A stretch of DNA of 64,000 nt. Source: Gentiana macrophylla. Taxonomy: Eukaryota > Streptophyta > Magnoliopsida > Gentianales > Gentianaceae. The notes under the pieces are model-generated. The model saw only the letters and a program-made list of their open reading frames with translations, was not told where the DNA came from and searched no databases. Location of the stretch: the NCBI GenBank assembly GCA_026214975.1, contig CM047806.1:54081947-54145946 (forward strand), read 5' to 3'. Positions 12,163 through 23,380 of the stretch are shown here, in pieces. Each line of letters opens with the position of its first letter. Within the stretch, counting starts at the first letter, position 1. The translations under genes were made by a program, and so were the position numbers.

Positions 12163-12263
12163 TAGGGCGTTATCACGAAACGTCCTATATCACTATGAGG
12201 TTTAAAAGCTCCCGACTGCCTGATGATAGTAGTCCAGCTAGGGTGTTATCACGAAACATCCTA
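12163..12263 (+). other. Conserved hairpin pair (Gypsy-1)
   Basis: Hairpin one (12163-12187) has arms TAGGGCGTT / AACGTCCTA, hairpin two (12239-12263) TAGGGTGTT / AACATCCTA, both around the loop ATCACGA. Each stem has nine pairs including one G-U. The arms differ between the two hairpins by paired changes that keep the stem. The same pair occurs in three other gypsy elements of the window. Confidence 0.7.
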
Positions 12264-12773
12264 TTGCTGGGAATGAGGGCATATGCTACACATGTGAAAT
12301 TAAGTGAAAAGTTAGATAGGTATTGATGTATTCGATCTCACCTCATGACGCTTGAAAGATAGTCGATTTTGGCAATGAGTTCGGATATGTTAATTAGTGT
12401 CCTATGAAAAAAAAAAAAAAAACCTAGTTATCTTCTGACTATCCCTAGTATAAACTGAATGATATGCTTTAGAGATTATCCTAATAAGTACACATGAGGA
12501 CGTTGTGTGGAACTGTTACTGCCTATACCTAGGAAAATCATTAGGACTGTCTGAATGGATATTTGTGCGTTTGCTTGAATTATTCAAGAGAGGATAGTGG
12601 AAATTGAAAAGGCTTGTCACACACGCACTCTGTTATACATTTATATTAAGGTTAACGTGTAGTTATGATTCGAATGGTTGCATCATCTGATTGTCATTTA
12701 TATCTTATATCTTCATGAATTTTTCCTCATTCATTTTATTTTATCGCTTTTTTGTTCGAGGGACGACCAAAAG

Positions 12774-12788
12774 CTAAGTGGGGAGTTG
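12774..12788 (+). other. Gypsy-1 polypurine tract
   Basis: AGCTAAGTGGGGAGT directly precedes the 3' LTR start at 12789. This is the usual plus-strand primer position. Confidence 0.8.
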
Positions 12789-13647
12789 TGATGACGGAAA
12801 AATTCATCGTTATTTTTATAACTTTTCACCCCGTTTCTGATATCATTTTGAGCACTTTTGTATCATTTCGAGTCTTTAATTACTAAATTTCATAAAAATA
12901 TATAAGTCATGAATATTTTATAAAATATCGTGTTTTTTTATGTGTTTTATTAGTTTTTGTACCGGTTTAGTAACCGGAATGTCGTGTCGGATTTACGTTT
13001 GGTATTTTGGTGATTTATTGCAGAATTATAGGTTGACCAAAATCCCAAGTAATGACACGTTTTGAGGCCTAAAAGAGGTATTTTTAGGGATATAAGAGTG
13101 TGCCACTAACTTAAGTGGTCAAGTGGCTCAATGGTTAGTGGTACCACTAACGAATTATATCTTCGACGAACAAATGGCTCATTAAAACGGCATTTTCTGA
13201 AGAAGTGTCCTTAATGAAAGTTGTAGATCTTTGAAAGAGCTTTCCAACGCATTTTGAATCACGTCAATCGGACTTCTACAACTCAAGTATCATTAAGTCA
13301 AGTGGTCAAGTGGCTAATCGATTCGATTTAGTGGAAATCGAGAGATATTTTCGACGAACGAATGGCCCATCAAAACGGCATTTTCTGAAGAAGTGTCCTT
13401 CATGAAAGTTGTAGATCTTCAAATAAGCTTTCCAACGCACTTTGAATCACGTCAATCGGAGGTCTACAACTCAAGTTATGAGCATTTTACCGAATCAAAC
13501 TGAGCCCGGTTCGAACCGGCCTCCAACTCGGTTCGAACCGGCCCATTTTGAGCCTATAAATACACCCCCATTTCACCTTCATTTCTGGCCCCTTCTTCCC
13601 CCATCCCTTCTTCATCTTTTCCCTTCATTTTTCTTTCATTTTTGGGG

Positions 13648-13687
<40 letters not shown>

Positions 13688-13931
13688 TTGTAATTTCGTT
13701 ATAATTTCGAATAATTATCGTTATAATATAGTTTCCGTTTTTCGTTTTTTCTTTCTTGTTTTCTTTCATTTTGTTATATATATATATATATAAGTATCGA
13801 GAATCTGCAAATGATTGGATTAAGGTTTTAATTTGGTTTTAATAGAATTCTCGCATTGTGAAGGCTATTATGTAAAACTTCCATACTGCTTTAATCCATG
13901 ACATTTCTCGATGAGTCGATTACTTGTAATA

Positions 13932-13995
<64 letters not shown>

Positions 13996-14070
13996 TAGCT
14001 AAACTTTTTTATAGCCAAAATATGTGAAAACGGGTGAAACGCCTCGGGAGAGATGAGTCGAGTTGTGTAG
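12789..14070 (+). repeat. Gypsy-1 3' LTR, first part
   Basis: It starts TGATGACGGAAAAATTCA and follows the 5' LTR to GAGTTGTGTAG, where Gypsy-2 interrupts; it resumes with GTAGCTCTTAAATT at 25391. It contains the duplicated module, two copies of the TATA-proximal palindrome, and TA repeats. Confidence 0.9.
13506..13562 (+). promoter_or_regulatory. Doubled palindrome and TATA box in Gypsy-1 3' LTR
   Basis: CCGGTTCGAACCGG at 13506-13519 is followed 9 bp later by a second, slightly changed copy (13528-13541), then CTATAAATAC. The 5' LTR has only one copy, so the difference arose after integration or is an assembly difference. Confidence 0.65.
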
Positions 14071-15661
14071 TCATAAGGCCATATTTATATGATTATTAAG
14101 GTTATATTTCATTATTATTTCCCCGCATTCGCATAATTTACATGAGAATTAAGGGTTTAAGTGTAATTATTTAGTAAGGATGATTTTAATATGGTTATTT
14201 GCAAAATTGATTATTTTATGTGTTAAATTAATGGAATTATTATTATTTGAGTTTTATTACATTTTGCAATGTTTATTTATCCTTTAGGAGGCTGAATTTC
14301 GAGTGCTAAAGAGGATAAATGAAGCTCAAGTCGAATTATTCAAGATAGAGTTGGAATTGGCTTGAAGAGAATGGATAAAGATGAAGAAATCCGATCCCAA
14401 GCAATCCAAATTGGCGTTCGGTCTCCGTCAGGATGGACGAAGCGTCCATAAATTGAACGGGCGTTCAAAGGCATAAAATCAATACAGAAAGTTCAGCCGC
14501 AGTGCGAACGAGCGTTTAATCAGCGTCTGGGAATTCTGGACGGGCGTCTGGTTGTTCAAACGAGCGTCCGGTGCCGACTTAAACCCTAACCGACTTAGCA
14601 CTCTATAAATACAGCAGCAGCCCCAACCCTAGAGATATACCTTTACACATCATTGAGATCGCACTTTCACACCAAAAAAAGCTGCGGCCAGAACCCTAAT
14701 TCCACAGAGATGCAAATCTCCAATCCAACAATCTTGTCCAACATGATTGTTGGCTAAAAGCCTTGCAGTGAGTCGACGGAGGAAGCTCATCAACAACAAA
14801 ACCAACTAGAGGAGTTCGATACTAGATGAGTAGTGAGTTAATTCATAGTTTTTCATTACTTTGGATCTGTTTTGTATTGTTTAAGTTTTGTTGAATTAAG
14901 ATTTGATGAAACGATCTAGGTTATTTTATGCTTGAATGATTATATGAAAGTATATTATTTTGAGTTCTATTTTGTTCAAAGTAATGCAATTATTCATGTT
15001 ATAAGAGATTAGGCATGGTTAGTTGAGTAAGAGTTTGGAAACAATCTCGTGATTTCGTTTTGATTGCATGTTTAGTTTGTTTGAAAAGATAAACGAAACC
15101 TTAGAAATTTGATTGAAGATATTTGATCGAATTCGTGAAAAATCACTACTAAAAACTATGTCTTTAGATCACCATCTAGTTGGGGGTTGTTTGTTGATGG
15201 GTGGATTCGTTGCCTCATTTGTGTTTTCCTTTAATTGTTTTAATCAAATCGTTTAGATTAAGTTTAGTTTAAGTTCTAGTTTTATAAACCCTAATTTCTC
15301 TTTGTTTTCCTGCACTTTTCTGCTTATGTTCGTAGTTAGACGCCGCTCGTCATAATAGTAGACGAACGTCCATTAGATTAAGCTTTCAGACGCTCGTTCA
15401 CTTTAGTGAACGCTCGTCCGTCTTTCTGTTTTCTTACTTTCTGCTTGTTTTTATTCCTGTTTTAGTTTTAATCCTTAGGCTTAGGTTTTAGTTAGTTTCA
15501 ACCTTAGTTTAGTTAATAATTGTGACATAATCGATATAGATTTATACTCGAATTCGATAAACATTCCATTCCCTTAGGACGACCCGATAACATCCTTTAC
15601 TACAGATCCTTATACTTGGGGTGTTTCGGTTATAAATTGTAAAACGTGTTTTTACCGAACA
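14071..15661 (+). repeat. Gypsy-2 5' LTR
   Basis: It runs from TCATAAGGCCATATTTATATG (the 3' copy has TGTTAAGGCC, so the TG terminus is damaged here) to TTACCGAACA. Differences from the 3' LTR are few and cluster in GC-rich palindromes and homopolymers. The TATA box is at about 14604. Downstream of it, 15340-15425 carries further CGTCC/CGTTC motifs. Confidence 0.92.
14435..14610 (+). promoter_or_regulatory. Gypsy-2 LTR promoter with palindrome cluster
   Basis: Five short palindromic boxes precede the TATA box: GGACGAAGCGTCC (14435), GAACGGGCGTTC (14455), GAACGAGCGTTT (14506), GGACGGGCGTCT (14538) and AAACGAGCGTCC (14558). Two CCGACTTA boxes (about 14574 and 14590) and CTATAAATAC follow. The layout recurs in the 3' LTR (24160-24345) and in other LTRs of this window. 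A transcription-factor binding role is inference. Confidence 0.6.
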
Positions 15662-15667
15662 AGTTTT

Positions 15668-15685
15668 TGGCGCCGTTGCCGGGGA
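15668..15685 (+). other. Gypsy-2 primer-binding site, tRNA-Asp
   Basis: TGGCGCCGTTGCCGGGGA begins six bases after the LTR end and is identical to the Gypsy-1 site. Confidence 0.93.
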
Positions 15686-16337
15686 ATCGGTAACGGTTGT
15701 CGGATTCTTTTAGGTATAAAATTTTATATCGATTCTAATTTTAACTCGTAGGTCTAAATTTTAGAATTACGTTTATTTTTGTTTTCGTTTTACCTTGTTT
15801 ATTTAGTTTTAGTTTCCTTCAATTCTTTTCTTTAATTTTTGATAGTTATATTAGTTTCTATAATTTTCGATTTGTTTTTCGTAACTTTAGATTAGCCTTT
15901 ATTTATTTCCGTACGTTCTTTTTAGTTTCCTTAATTATTTCTATTTCGTTTTTAAGTTTTAAGCCTTAGTTTTAGATTTTGAAGTCCGACGAGCGCTTAA
16001 TAACTTGAACGCCCGTCCCACTTCAATCTGTTCCCGAACGACCGTTCATTTATTTGAACGAAGCGTTCATCTCTCGAACGAACGTCCACTAACACCGGGC
16101 CTTGATTCATCTGTTCAATCATCACTTCTTTTATATCTTCTCTTCTCTTCTCTTTTTTCTTTTCTCCTCTAAACCATCAAACCTTTTCTAAACTCGTTCT
16201 AATCAACCCTAAGGTTGATTTCTTCCCTTTTCCTTTCTTCTGGTTTATGCAAGCGAAAGTAAGAAGGACTTCTAATCTTCGATCCCGAGCACGAACGATC
16301 TATTTTTAGAAGGAGGCTTTTCCTTGATTTGGACATA
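15686..16337 (+). other. Gypsy-2 untranslated leader
   Basis: No gene. It is T-rich and pyrimidine-rich, with a further cluster of CGTTC/CGTCC boxes at 15987-16092 and a TTCTCTTC run around 16135-16165. Such a leader normally carries the packaging signal; nothing specific can be pinned down. Confidence 0.6.
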
Positions 16338-18105
16338 ATGGCGGATCAAGATCCACCAATTCAAATCCTCGATCCCCAAGCTCGATTAAATCTAATTACG
16401 CAACAAATGCAAGCTCTGCGAACAAAGCAGAATCAACAAGTCGGGCATAAATCAACAACTTCAACAATTTAGACAAAACCAAATAATCAATCGAACCAGG
16501 ACCCCTACACCCCATATCTAAATCAAGACTTTCTCGAGGGGCATAGACCTATTCGTCCTCCTGACATGGGAGGAGTAAATTTCGATCTAAAGAACGGAGT
16601 AGTTGCTCTAGTTCAGAATAGCTCTTTCCATGGTATGCTTTGCTTTCAGGGAAGATCCGCACGACTTCTTATCCACATTCGTACAAATCGCAGAAGCGTG
16701 CCATTATCCTGGTGTTGATTACGAGATAGTCAAGTTAAAGCTATTTCCTTTTGCTTTGAAAGGTGAAGCAAGTCGGTGGTTTAAATCGTTGGCACATCAT
16801 TCTCTCCATACATAGAATGATGTCAAAAGAGCCTTCGCTCTTAAGTGGGTTTCACCAGGCAAGATTATGGAGATGAAACGGGAAATAGCTACGTTTGAGC
16901 AGTTGGAGGATGAGATGTTGGCAAATCTTGGGAGAGATTGAATCTCTTGATGAGGAAATGCCCCAATCACGGATAAGGCAGTATATGAGTTCTTTGGGCC
17001 CCTGTTCTATAGAGGTGTCTCTCAACCTAATAGAGACTATCTTGACTCCACGACTCATGGATCCTTCTTAGGGAGAGGTGATGAGATCGCCTTTCTGAGT
17101 GGTTTGAGACCATCGCCAAGAACAATATGTGGTCGACTCCCAAGAAGACCAATGTTGTTAAGAAAGAAGGTCTTATGCAGCGATCCCGATACAAAGCCGT
17201 TGGTTGCTCGGATGGAATTGATAAGCAAGCGGTGGCCAATCTTCGACGCAACCTTCCGATCCGGGAATGCGGTAGGAACGGAGATGACGGAAGAAGTAAA
17301 TTTAATGGATAATCAAAACCAACCCTTCCGAAACTACAATCAAAGCCAGAACTACTCAGGATTTCAACGACAAAACTTCAATCAAGCCAAGTTACCACCT
17401 GGCCCTTCAAATTCGAATTCTTTCAACTCAAACTATCAAAGGACAGCTCCTAACTCCCAAAGGCCTCAAGGAGGATGGAACCAAACTCCAAATCATACCA
17501 CCTCATGTGTCCCTCAACACAAATTTGATGAGCTGGTAGACATGGTGAAGACTCTGTCTACTAGTGTTAAAGCTATTGAGAGACAAGTTGGTCAGATGGC
17601 AGACCAGCAGCAAGCAGACCTCACGGTAAACTTCCGAGTTATACCGAGAGAAACCCAAAAGCTGATGTGAATGTTTGCACTGCCATTACACCACAATGGG
17701 AGTATGGACAAGAAGAGGAGTTGAATGAAGTAACGTTGAGAAGTGGTAAACAGGCTGGACCCGGCAAGATGTCGGAAGCAGTAGCCCCTCCTCGACGCCA
17801 TGAGTTCAGGAGGGGGAAATCAGAAACCACATGCCGAAGAAAGCAACGATGAGGAGCTTAGTGACAATTCTTCGGAGGACGAAAATAATTCTGATGATGA
17901 GGAAAGGAAGGAAAGTCAGAAAGCTGTACCCCTGACTAAGAAAAAGAAAGAAAAGTTCGTAAGATGGAAGGATAAGGAGGATGAGGCGATAAAGAATCAG
18001 GCCGCAGGGAATGGTAAAGCCCTTCCTTATCCACCAAAAAGGAAAGAGAAAGCCCTCACTAATGACAAGCAAGATCTTTGGAGTGAGGAGGATGCTTAGA
18101 GACAC
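16338..18105 (+). pseudogene. Gypsy-2 gag, broken
   Basis: Translation is expected from ATG 16338 (MADQDPPIQILDPQ). Recognisable parts are DMGGVNFDLKNGVVALVQN near 16565, the capsid-like block EDPHDFLSTFVQIAEACHYP...KLKLFPFALKGEASRWFKSL at 16630-16815, an Asn/Gln-rich part (17290-17520), KFDELVDMVKTLSTSVKAIE.QVGQMADQQ (17522-17620), and a highly charged Lys/Glu segment (17800-18099). No CCHC knuckle is seen, as in many Athila-like gags. Frame changes occur near 16625, 16820-17100, 17670 and 17800. Gag would form cytoplasmic virus-like particles; this copy could not as written. Confidence 0.8.
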
Positions 18106-18766
18106 TCAAGTTAGTATGCCCTTAGCCGAGGTATTAACCGAAATGCCTAAATGCTCTAAGTATCTAAAAGAATTCAATGGGAGTAAGAGAAAGCTTGAGG
18201 GATGGCTGAAGAAGTGCGACGCCAAGATTGGCGCGCGATGGTTTCACGAGAAAGTCGCCATTAGCGAGGTGACCTGGCGGACCTTCAATCTCCTGTGAGA
18301 TCGAAGGCCATTTGTTCGAAAATGTATTATGCGACTCATGGGCCTCTATTAATGTGATGCCATTAAACGTATGCAAAAAGCTCGGGTTAGATAAAGGATG
18401 CGGAACGCCTATTTCTCTTGAGATGGTAGATAAATCTAGCGGATGCGCGGCCGGTTGTGTAGCTAATGTTCTCCTTCAAGTTGAACATTTAGTCTTCCCT
18501 ACCGATCGGGTTATTCTAGACTATCCACCGATAAGGAGATGCCTCTAATTCTAGGCCGAACCTTTTTAGACACTTCTAACGCCTCATCGACTTACGCAGC
18601 GATGATTACTCTTAGAGTCGGTGACACATCCGTCACCTTCACACGAGGATAAGTCCTGAAAGAACCATAACGATGAAATATCGTTTGTCGAAGCTATTTA
18701 CGAGGATGAAAAAGATACCTACTCAAGAAGCGGAGGAGTTGATGAGAGATAGGTGTTTTTGAAGTC
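18106..18766 (+). pseudogene. Gypsy-2 protease region, broken
   Basis: The segment KMLRDTQVSMPLAEVLTEMPKCSKYLKE and, after frame changes, VLCDSWASINVMPLNVCKKLG (18318-18380) mark the aspartic protease. The family motif is D-S/T/L-G-A-S; here the Gly is replaced by Trp, so this protease would be inactive even without the frameshifts. Gypsy-3 retains the DSG codons at the matching place but in a shifted frame. Confidence 0.65.
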
Positions 18767-20940
18767 ATGGACATTGAGGATCCGGTGATCATGACCATCT
18801 TCCGATTCATTCTGACCATAGTCATTGACGAGTCATCTTCACTCGCTCACACTGAGCCTGTTAGTGAGTTAGAAGCATGGAGATGCCCAACAACAAACGA
18901 TGATTTCAAAGAACTGAGTCAGGAAGACTTCATCCCTGGTGAAGAAGAAGCTCTGATGGGTAGTTGGGACGAGGTAGACTTTTGGAGAGAAGCTACTCAT
19001 TGGGAAGTAGATGATTGGGAAGAGTTGGCAGAAGAGCTTAAAGATGAAGAGTTAAGAAAAATGATCGATCACAAGAAAAAGGAAGCAAGTGTTGACCGGA
19101 GGATTTCAATGGATGATTTGATCCAGTACCTTTCTGGGGTTGAGCCTCGGGAAGATGAGTTATTCTTTAGTCAACCACTCCAAGCTCATAAAGAGAAAGG
19201 TGGCCCGTTAAAGTCTAGTATTGAGCAACCACCTACTGATTTAGAGCTCAAACCGCTTCCAAAACACCTTAAGTATATCTTTCTTAAGGATGAAGATAAA
19301 TTGCCTTTGATCATTTCTTCGAAACTCGACCCTGAGCAAGAAGCACAACTGATAGAAGTGCTTAAAAAGAATATCCTCGCGTTCGGATGGCAAGTGGGTG
19401 ATATCCGAGGAATCAGCCCAGATGTATGCATGCATAAAATCCGAACGGAGGAGGGGCTAAAAGGTTAGACAACCTCGAGAGAAGGCTGAATCCGCGATAC
19501 GCAGAGGTTGTCAAGAAAGAAGTGATAAAGTGGCTTGACATGGGCATCATCTATGCAATCGCCGATAGCGAGTGGTCAACACCTACTCAAGTTGTGCCAA
19601 GAAGGCGGAATCACAAATAAAAAGAATGAAAAATGGGAGGAAGTTGCCTTACGACTCGTGACGAGCTGCTCTGAGTCTCAGATTGACTATCGTAGACTTA
19701 ATGAGGTTACCGCCAAGGACCACTTTCCCTACCCTTCATTGACCAAATTTATTGAACGACCGAGTGGTCATAAGTATTATTGTTTCCTTGATGGCTATTC
19801 GGCTACTTCCAGATAGCCATTGATCCTAATGACCAAGAGAAGACAACTTTTACATATCCATCTCGGTACTTTTGCTTTTCGCAGAATGCCATTCGCTTAT
19901 GCAACGCACCCGCGACTTTTCAACGGTGCATGTTAGCCATTTTGATGGACTTGTGGGGCGGTGCATGGAGGTCTTCATGGATGACTTCTCAGTCTACGGC
20001 GATAGCTTTGATGAAATCTTAAAGAACCTAGATATGGTACTCCAACGGTGTGTTGAGAAAAATCTGGTGCTTAATCGGGAAAAATGCCATTTTCTAGCGA
20101 GGCGAAGGAATCGTTTTGGGACATAAGGTGTCCAATGCTGGTATTCAAGTTGATAAGGCTAAGGTCGAAGCCATTGAAAGGATGACGTACCCTAAGACAG
20201 TGAAAGAGGTACGAGGTTTTCTAGGTCATGTTGGCTTCTACAGGCGTTTCATTAAAGATTTTTCTACTATTGCCAAGCCTTTATCAAATCTTTTGAAAGA
20301 TGATGTAGATTTCTTGTTCGATGCGAAGTGCAAAGAAGCTTTCAATTGTCTGAAAGACAAGCTTATCAGTGCCCCTATTTTAGTTGCACCTGACTGGCCC
20401 AAGCCTTTCGAGTTGATGTGCGATGCCTCTAATTACGCAGTAGGCGCAGTTTTAGGTCAAAGAGTTGATAAAAGGTTCAGGCCCATTTATTATGCAAGCC
20501 GCACCTTGAACCCGGCTCAATGCAATTATACCACAACCGAGAAGGAATTCTTAGCCGTTGTTTTTGCCATTGACAAGTTTAGAAGTTATCTTCAGGGTCT
20601 CAAGTTGTTGTATGGACCGATCATGCAGCCTTCTACGCTACCTTATGGACAAAGCGGATGCAAAACCAAGGTTACTTCGATGGATTCTCGATTTTACAAG
20701 AGTTTGACCTTGTGATTAAAGATAAGAAAGGTAGTGAGAATATTGTGGCTGATCATTTATCTCGCTTAGTAAATGAGGGTGCAGAGAATCAAAATGATAT
20801 AGGCATTGATTTTCCGACTGAGCAATTGATGAAGCTTGAAACGGTTAGGCCGTGGTATGCTGATTACGTCAATTATTTAGCAAGTGGTCATTTAGAAGAC
20901 ATGACGTATCGGGAGAAGAAAAAAGTTCTTTTCCGACCTT
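18767..20940 (+). pseudogene. Gypsy-2 reverse transcriptase and RNase H, broken
   Basis: The linker (18767-19468) ends in FGWQVGDIRGISPDVCMHKI, typical of OTA-type pol. RT motifs follow in several frames: IDYRRLNEVTAKDHFPYP, YYCFLDGYS, then VFMDDFSVYGDS (about 19971-20008) with the catalytic Asp pair, and the connection FLGHVGFYRRFIKDFSTIAKPL. RNase H is at 20398-20610 with FELMCDASNYAVGAVLGQ and NYTTTEKEFLAVVFA. A later piece, [16 protein letters not shown] (about 20745), leads to integrase. At least five frame changes are needed. The enzyme would copy element RNA into DNA in the particle. Confidence 0.85.
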
Positions 20941-22427
20941 AAATATCTTGTATGGGAAGATCCTTACTTGTTCGTAGTCCAGAAAAGACGGGTTGCTTCG
21001 ACGGTGTGTTCCTCGAGCATGATCGGTGGGATATCCTAGAAACAAAGCCATAAGCGGTCCTACCGGAGGTCACTATGGAACACCAAGACGGTTGCAAAGA
21101 TCCTTCAAGCCGGATTCTACTTGGCCGACTCTGTTTAAAGATGCGTAAGCCTTTTGTAAAGGTTGTGATAGGTGCCGAGAACTGGACGGCGAGTAGTAGG
21201 ATGGAAATGCCACTTAAGCCCATTCTTGAATGCGAAGTTTTCGACGTTTGGGGCATAGATTTTATGGGACCCTTTCCATCGTCGTGCGGTAATAAATATA
21301 TCCTCGTCTGCAGTATCGACTATGTTTCCAAGTGGGTTGAAGCCATAGCTACCCAAACTAATGATCATAAAGTCGTGAAGAAATTCTTGCAAAAGAATAT
21401 CTTTACCGTATTCGGTCGTCCGAGAGCACTCATTAGTGATGAGGGTACCCACTTTTGCAATGCGCCGCTTGATAGAATCCTTGAAAATATGGTGTCAAAC
21501 ACAAAGTTGGTACACCATATCATCCCCAAACCAGGCCAAGTCGAGGTAAGCAACCGTGAGCTTGAAAAGAATTTTAGAAGACCGTGAACAATAATCGATC
21601 TAACTGAGTCTTAAGTTGGATGACGCGTTGTGGGCTTATCGTCGCATTTAAAACCCCGATGGGCACGCTCACCCTTCCAAATGGTTTATGGAAAATCTTG
21701 TCATTTACCTATCGAACTTGAACACGAGCTTTACGGGCAATTAAATTCTTAAATTTCGATAGCCAACTCGTGTGAGAGAAGCGGTTGTTACAATTGAACG
21801 AGCTCGACGCAATTCTGACTCAGAGCGTCACGAGAATACTAAGCTTAGTAAGGAAAGAACGAAGATACTCCATGACGCTAAGATCAAGGACCGAGAATTC
21901 AAAGTTGGTGAAATGGCTTTACTTCTATAATACTAGACTTCACCAAGCCCGGGTAAACTCAAGTCTAGATGGTCCGGTCCCTTTGAGATTCTCGAGGTTA
22001 ATCCAAGTGGAGTAATTACTTTGAACGGGTATGGTAATCAAGCTTTTAAAGTGAATGTCCATCGACTTAAGAAATATTTTGGGCAACCAAAGGAAAAGCC
22101 TGAGACTCTTTATTTCCAAAGAAGAGATGAGAGTACAGATGTCCTGATTTGTGAAGAGATTCCATCTTATTTCTTTGAGTCGATGGATGCATTCCTACCT
22201 CTACCTGTGAGGAACCTTCTCCTGAGACTCCTGAGCATGTTAGCACACCTACGCCTATCATCCGCAAGAACACGAAGAAGAGAGTCAGTGTAGTTTGGAG
22301 AGAAAAATTTAATGATCTTATAGCACACTTGACTTGTTGTTGTGGGGAAAATCATTTCCGCCCCAGTGCTCCTGATTCTGCTACTGAGATGGCGGTAGTC
22401 AAACCAAAGTGGCCCGATCCGGGTTGA
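20941..22427 (+). pseudogene. Gypsy-2 integrase and pol C terminus, broken
   Basis: The zinc-binding part is scrambled (20941-21180). The catalytic core is readable at 21235-21560: [13 protein letters not shown] (first Asp), [15 protein letters not shown] (second Asp) and [11 protein letters not shown] (Glu). Then come a GPF-type segment (LRFSR frame) and [18 protein letters not shown] (22050-22110). The pol C terminus has HLTCCCGENHFRPS and stops at 22425. Homology to the intact 360-aa reading frame of Gypsy-3 (46627-47709) sets the reading. Frame changes occur at about 21310, 21590 and 21740-21960. Confidence 0.8.
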
Positions 22428-22793
22428 TCTTTTAACATCTGTGTCAAGCTATTGACATTAAAAGAGCGCTCCTAGGAGGCGACCTAGTTATTTGTTTTTT
22501 TAGGTTGTTTTATTGTTTTAGAAATAGTACTTTAGTTGATTATGTGTTGATGGTTATTCCTCCTACATTCATTGTAAGTGTTTTGTGTTATGTGTTGCTC
22601 ATATACCCCGTGTACCCCGAGATTATATGGTATGTCGAGTGTTGCAGATACTTTTGAGCAGGTTCGCAAGCTTTTATGTCTAGTGTTGTCTATTCGAGTT
22701 GTCGCGGTACATTCATGCTCCGGCCTGACCTCTGCCAACTTTCACCCGACAACCACTGTTACAACTAGCTAAGTTTTCTTTTTCTTTTATTTG

Positions 22794-22832
22794 CACATTA
22801 TGAGGACATAATGTGATTTAAGTGTGGGGGGG
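22794..22832 (+). other. Inverted repeat plus internal polypurine tract (Gypsy-2)
   Basis: Nine-base arms CACATTATG and CATAATGTG enclose the loop AGGA in a perfect stem. Six bases later comes AGTGTGGGGGGG. This lies about 1 kb upstream of the terminal polypurine tract. Counterparts are at 48256-48296 and 62997-63038, with weaker ones at 57968-58003 and 11707-11735. Confidence 0.7.
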
Positions 22833-23270
22833 TAAATTGGGTATGTTTTTATGCTATATCCTTTGAAATATGAGTGAATGTTAAATTTCCACGAAATTTA
22901 ATTTTTGTGAATCTCGAGCATGTGATTGAAACTAAATGCTTGCTAGTTGTAGTTTTCTAACGAGGATAGTATGTGACTTAGTGAGATAATTATAGCATGT
23001 CTTTACTGTTATGAAGATAGTATTCATTTTTCACGTTCACGAGAGCCTTTGATATTGAAGCAAGATTTTTGAACTATATCCTTTCATTGTTTTAGTGATT
23101 TATCTTAGGAAGGTCAGTATAGTAACACCTTAGTTAGCCCGTGTGCTGTGAATATCGTAAAGTTTGAATGTGATAAGTGAGATGTAACTTATGTCTTGAA
23201 AAAAGAATTAATAAGTAGTGAATTATTAATAAATACGTTTGTCGGAAGCTGGTTTATGATTTGAGTGAGG

Positions 23271-23380
23271 TAGGGTATACCACGTATGTCCTATTCCACT
23301 ATGATGACCAATAGCTCACGACAGTCAGGAAAAGCTACCTTATGATTTGAGTAGGTAGGGGATTATCACGAAATGTCCTA
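23271..23380 (+). other. Conserved hairpin pair (Gypsy-2)
   Basis: Hairpin one (23271-23293) has arms TAGGGTAT / ATGTCCTA; hairpin two (23356-23380) has TAGGGGATT / AATGTCCTA with one mismatch. These are the weakest of the four pairs but stand at the same place and spacing (85 bp). Confidence 0.6.

Larger units (their letters stand above)
11526..12788 (+). other. Gypsy-1 3' non-coding cassette, second part
   Basis: No gene. It starts with the right ATT duplication of CACTA-1. In order it holds a degenerate TTGGGACATTG segment and internal polypurine tract (AAGTGGGGGG, about 11725-11735), sequence around 11941-12100 matching the other cassettes (AGCCTTTGATATTGAAGC, GAATATCTGAAGGTTTGAATGTGATA), the hairpin pair at 12163-12263, a decayed third hairpin (about 12469-12486), and the terminal polypurine tract. 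The same order occurs in Gypsy-2, -3 and -5. Confidence 0.7.
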
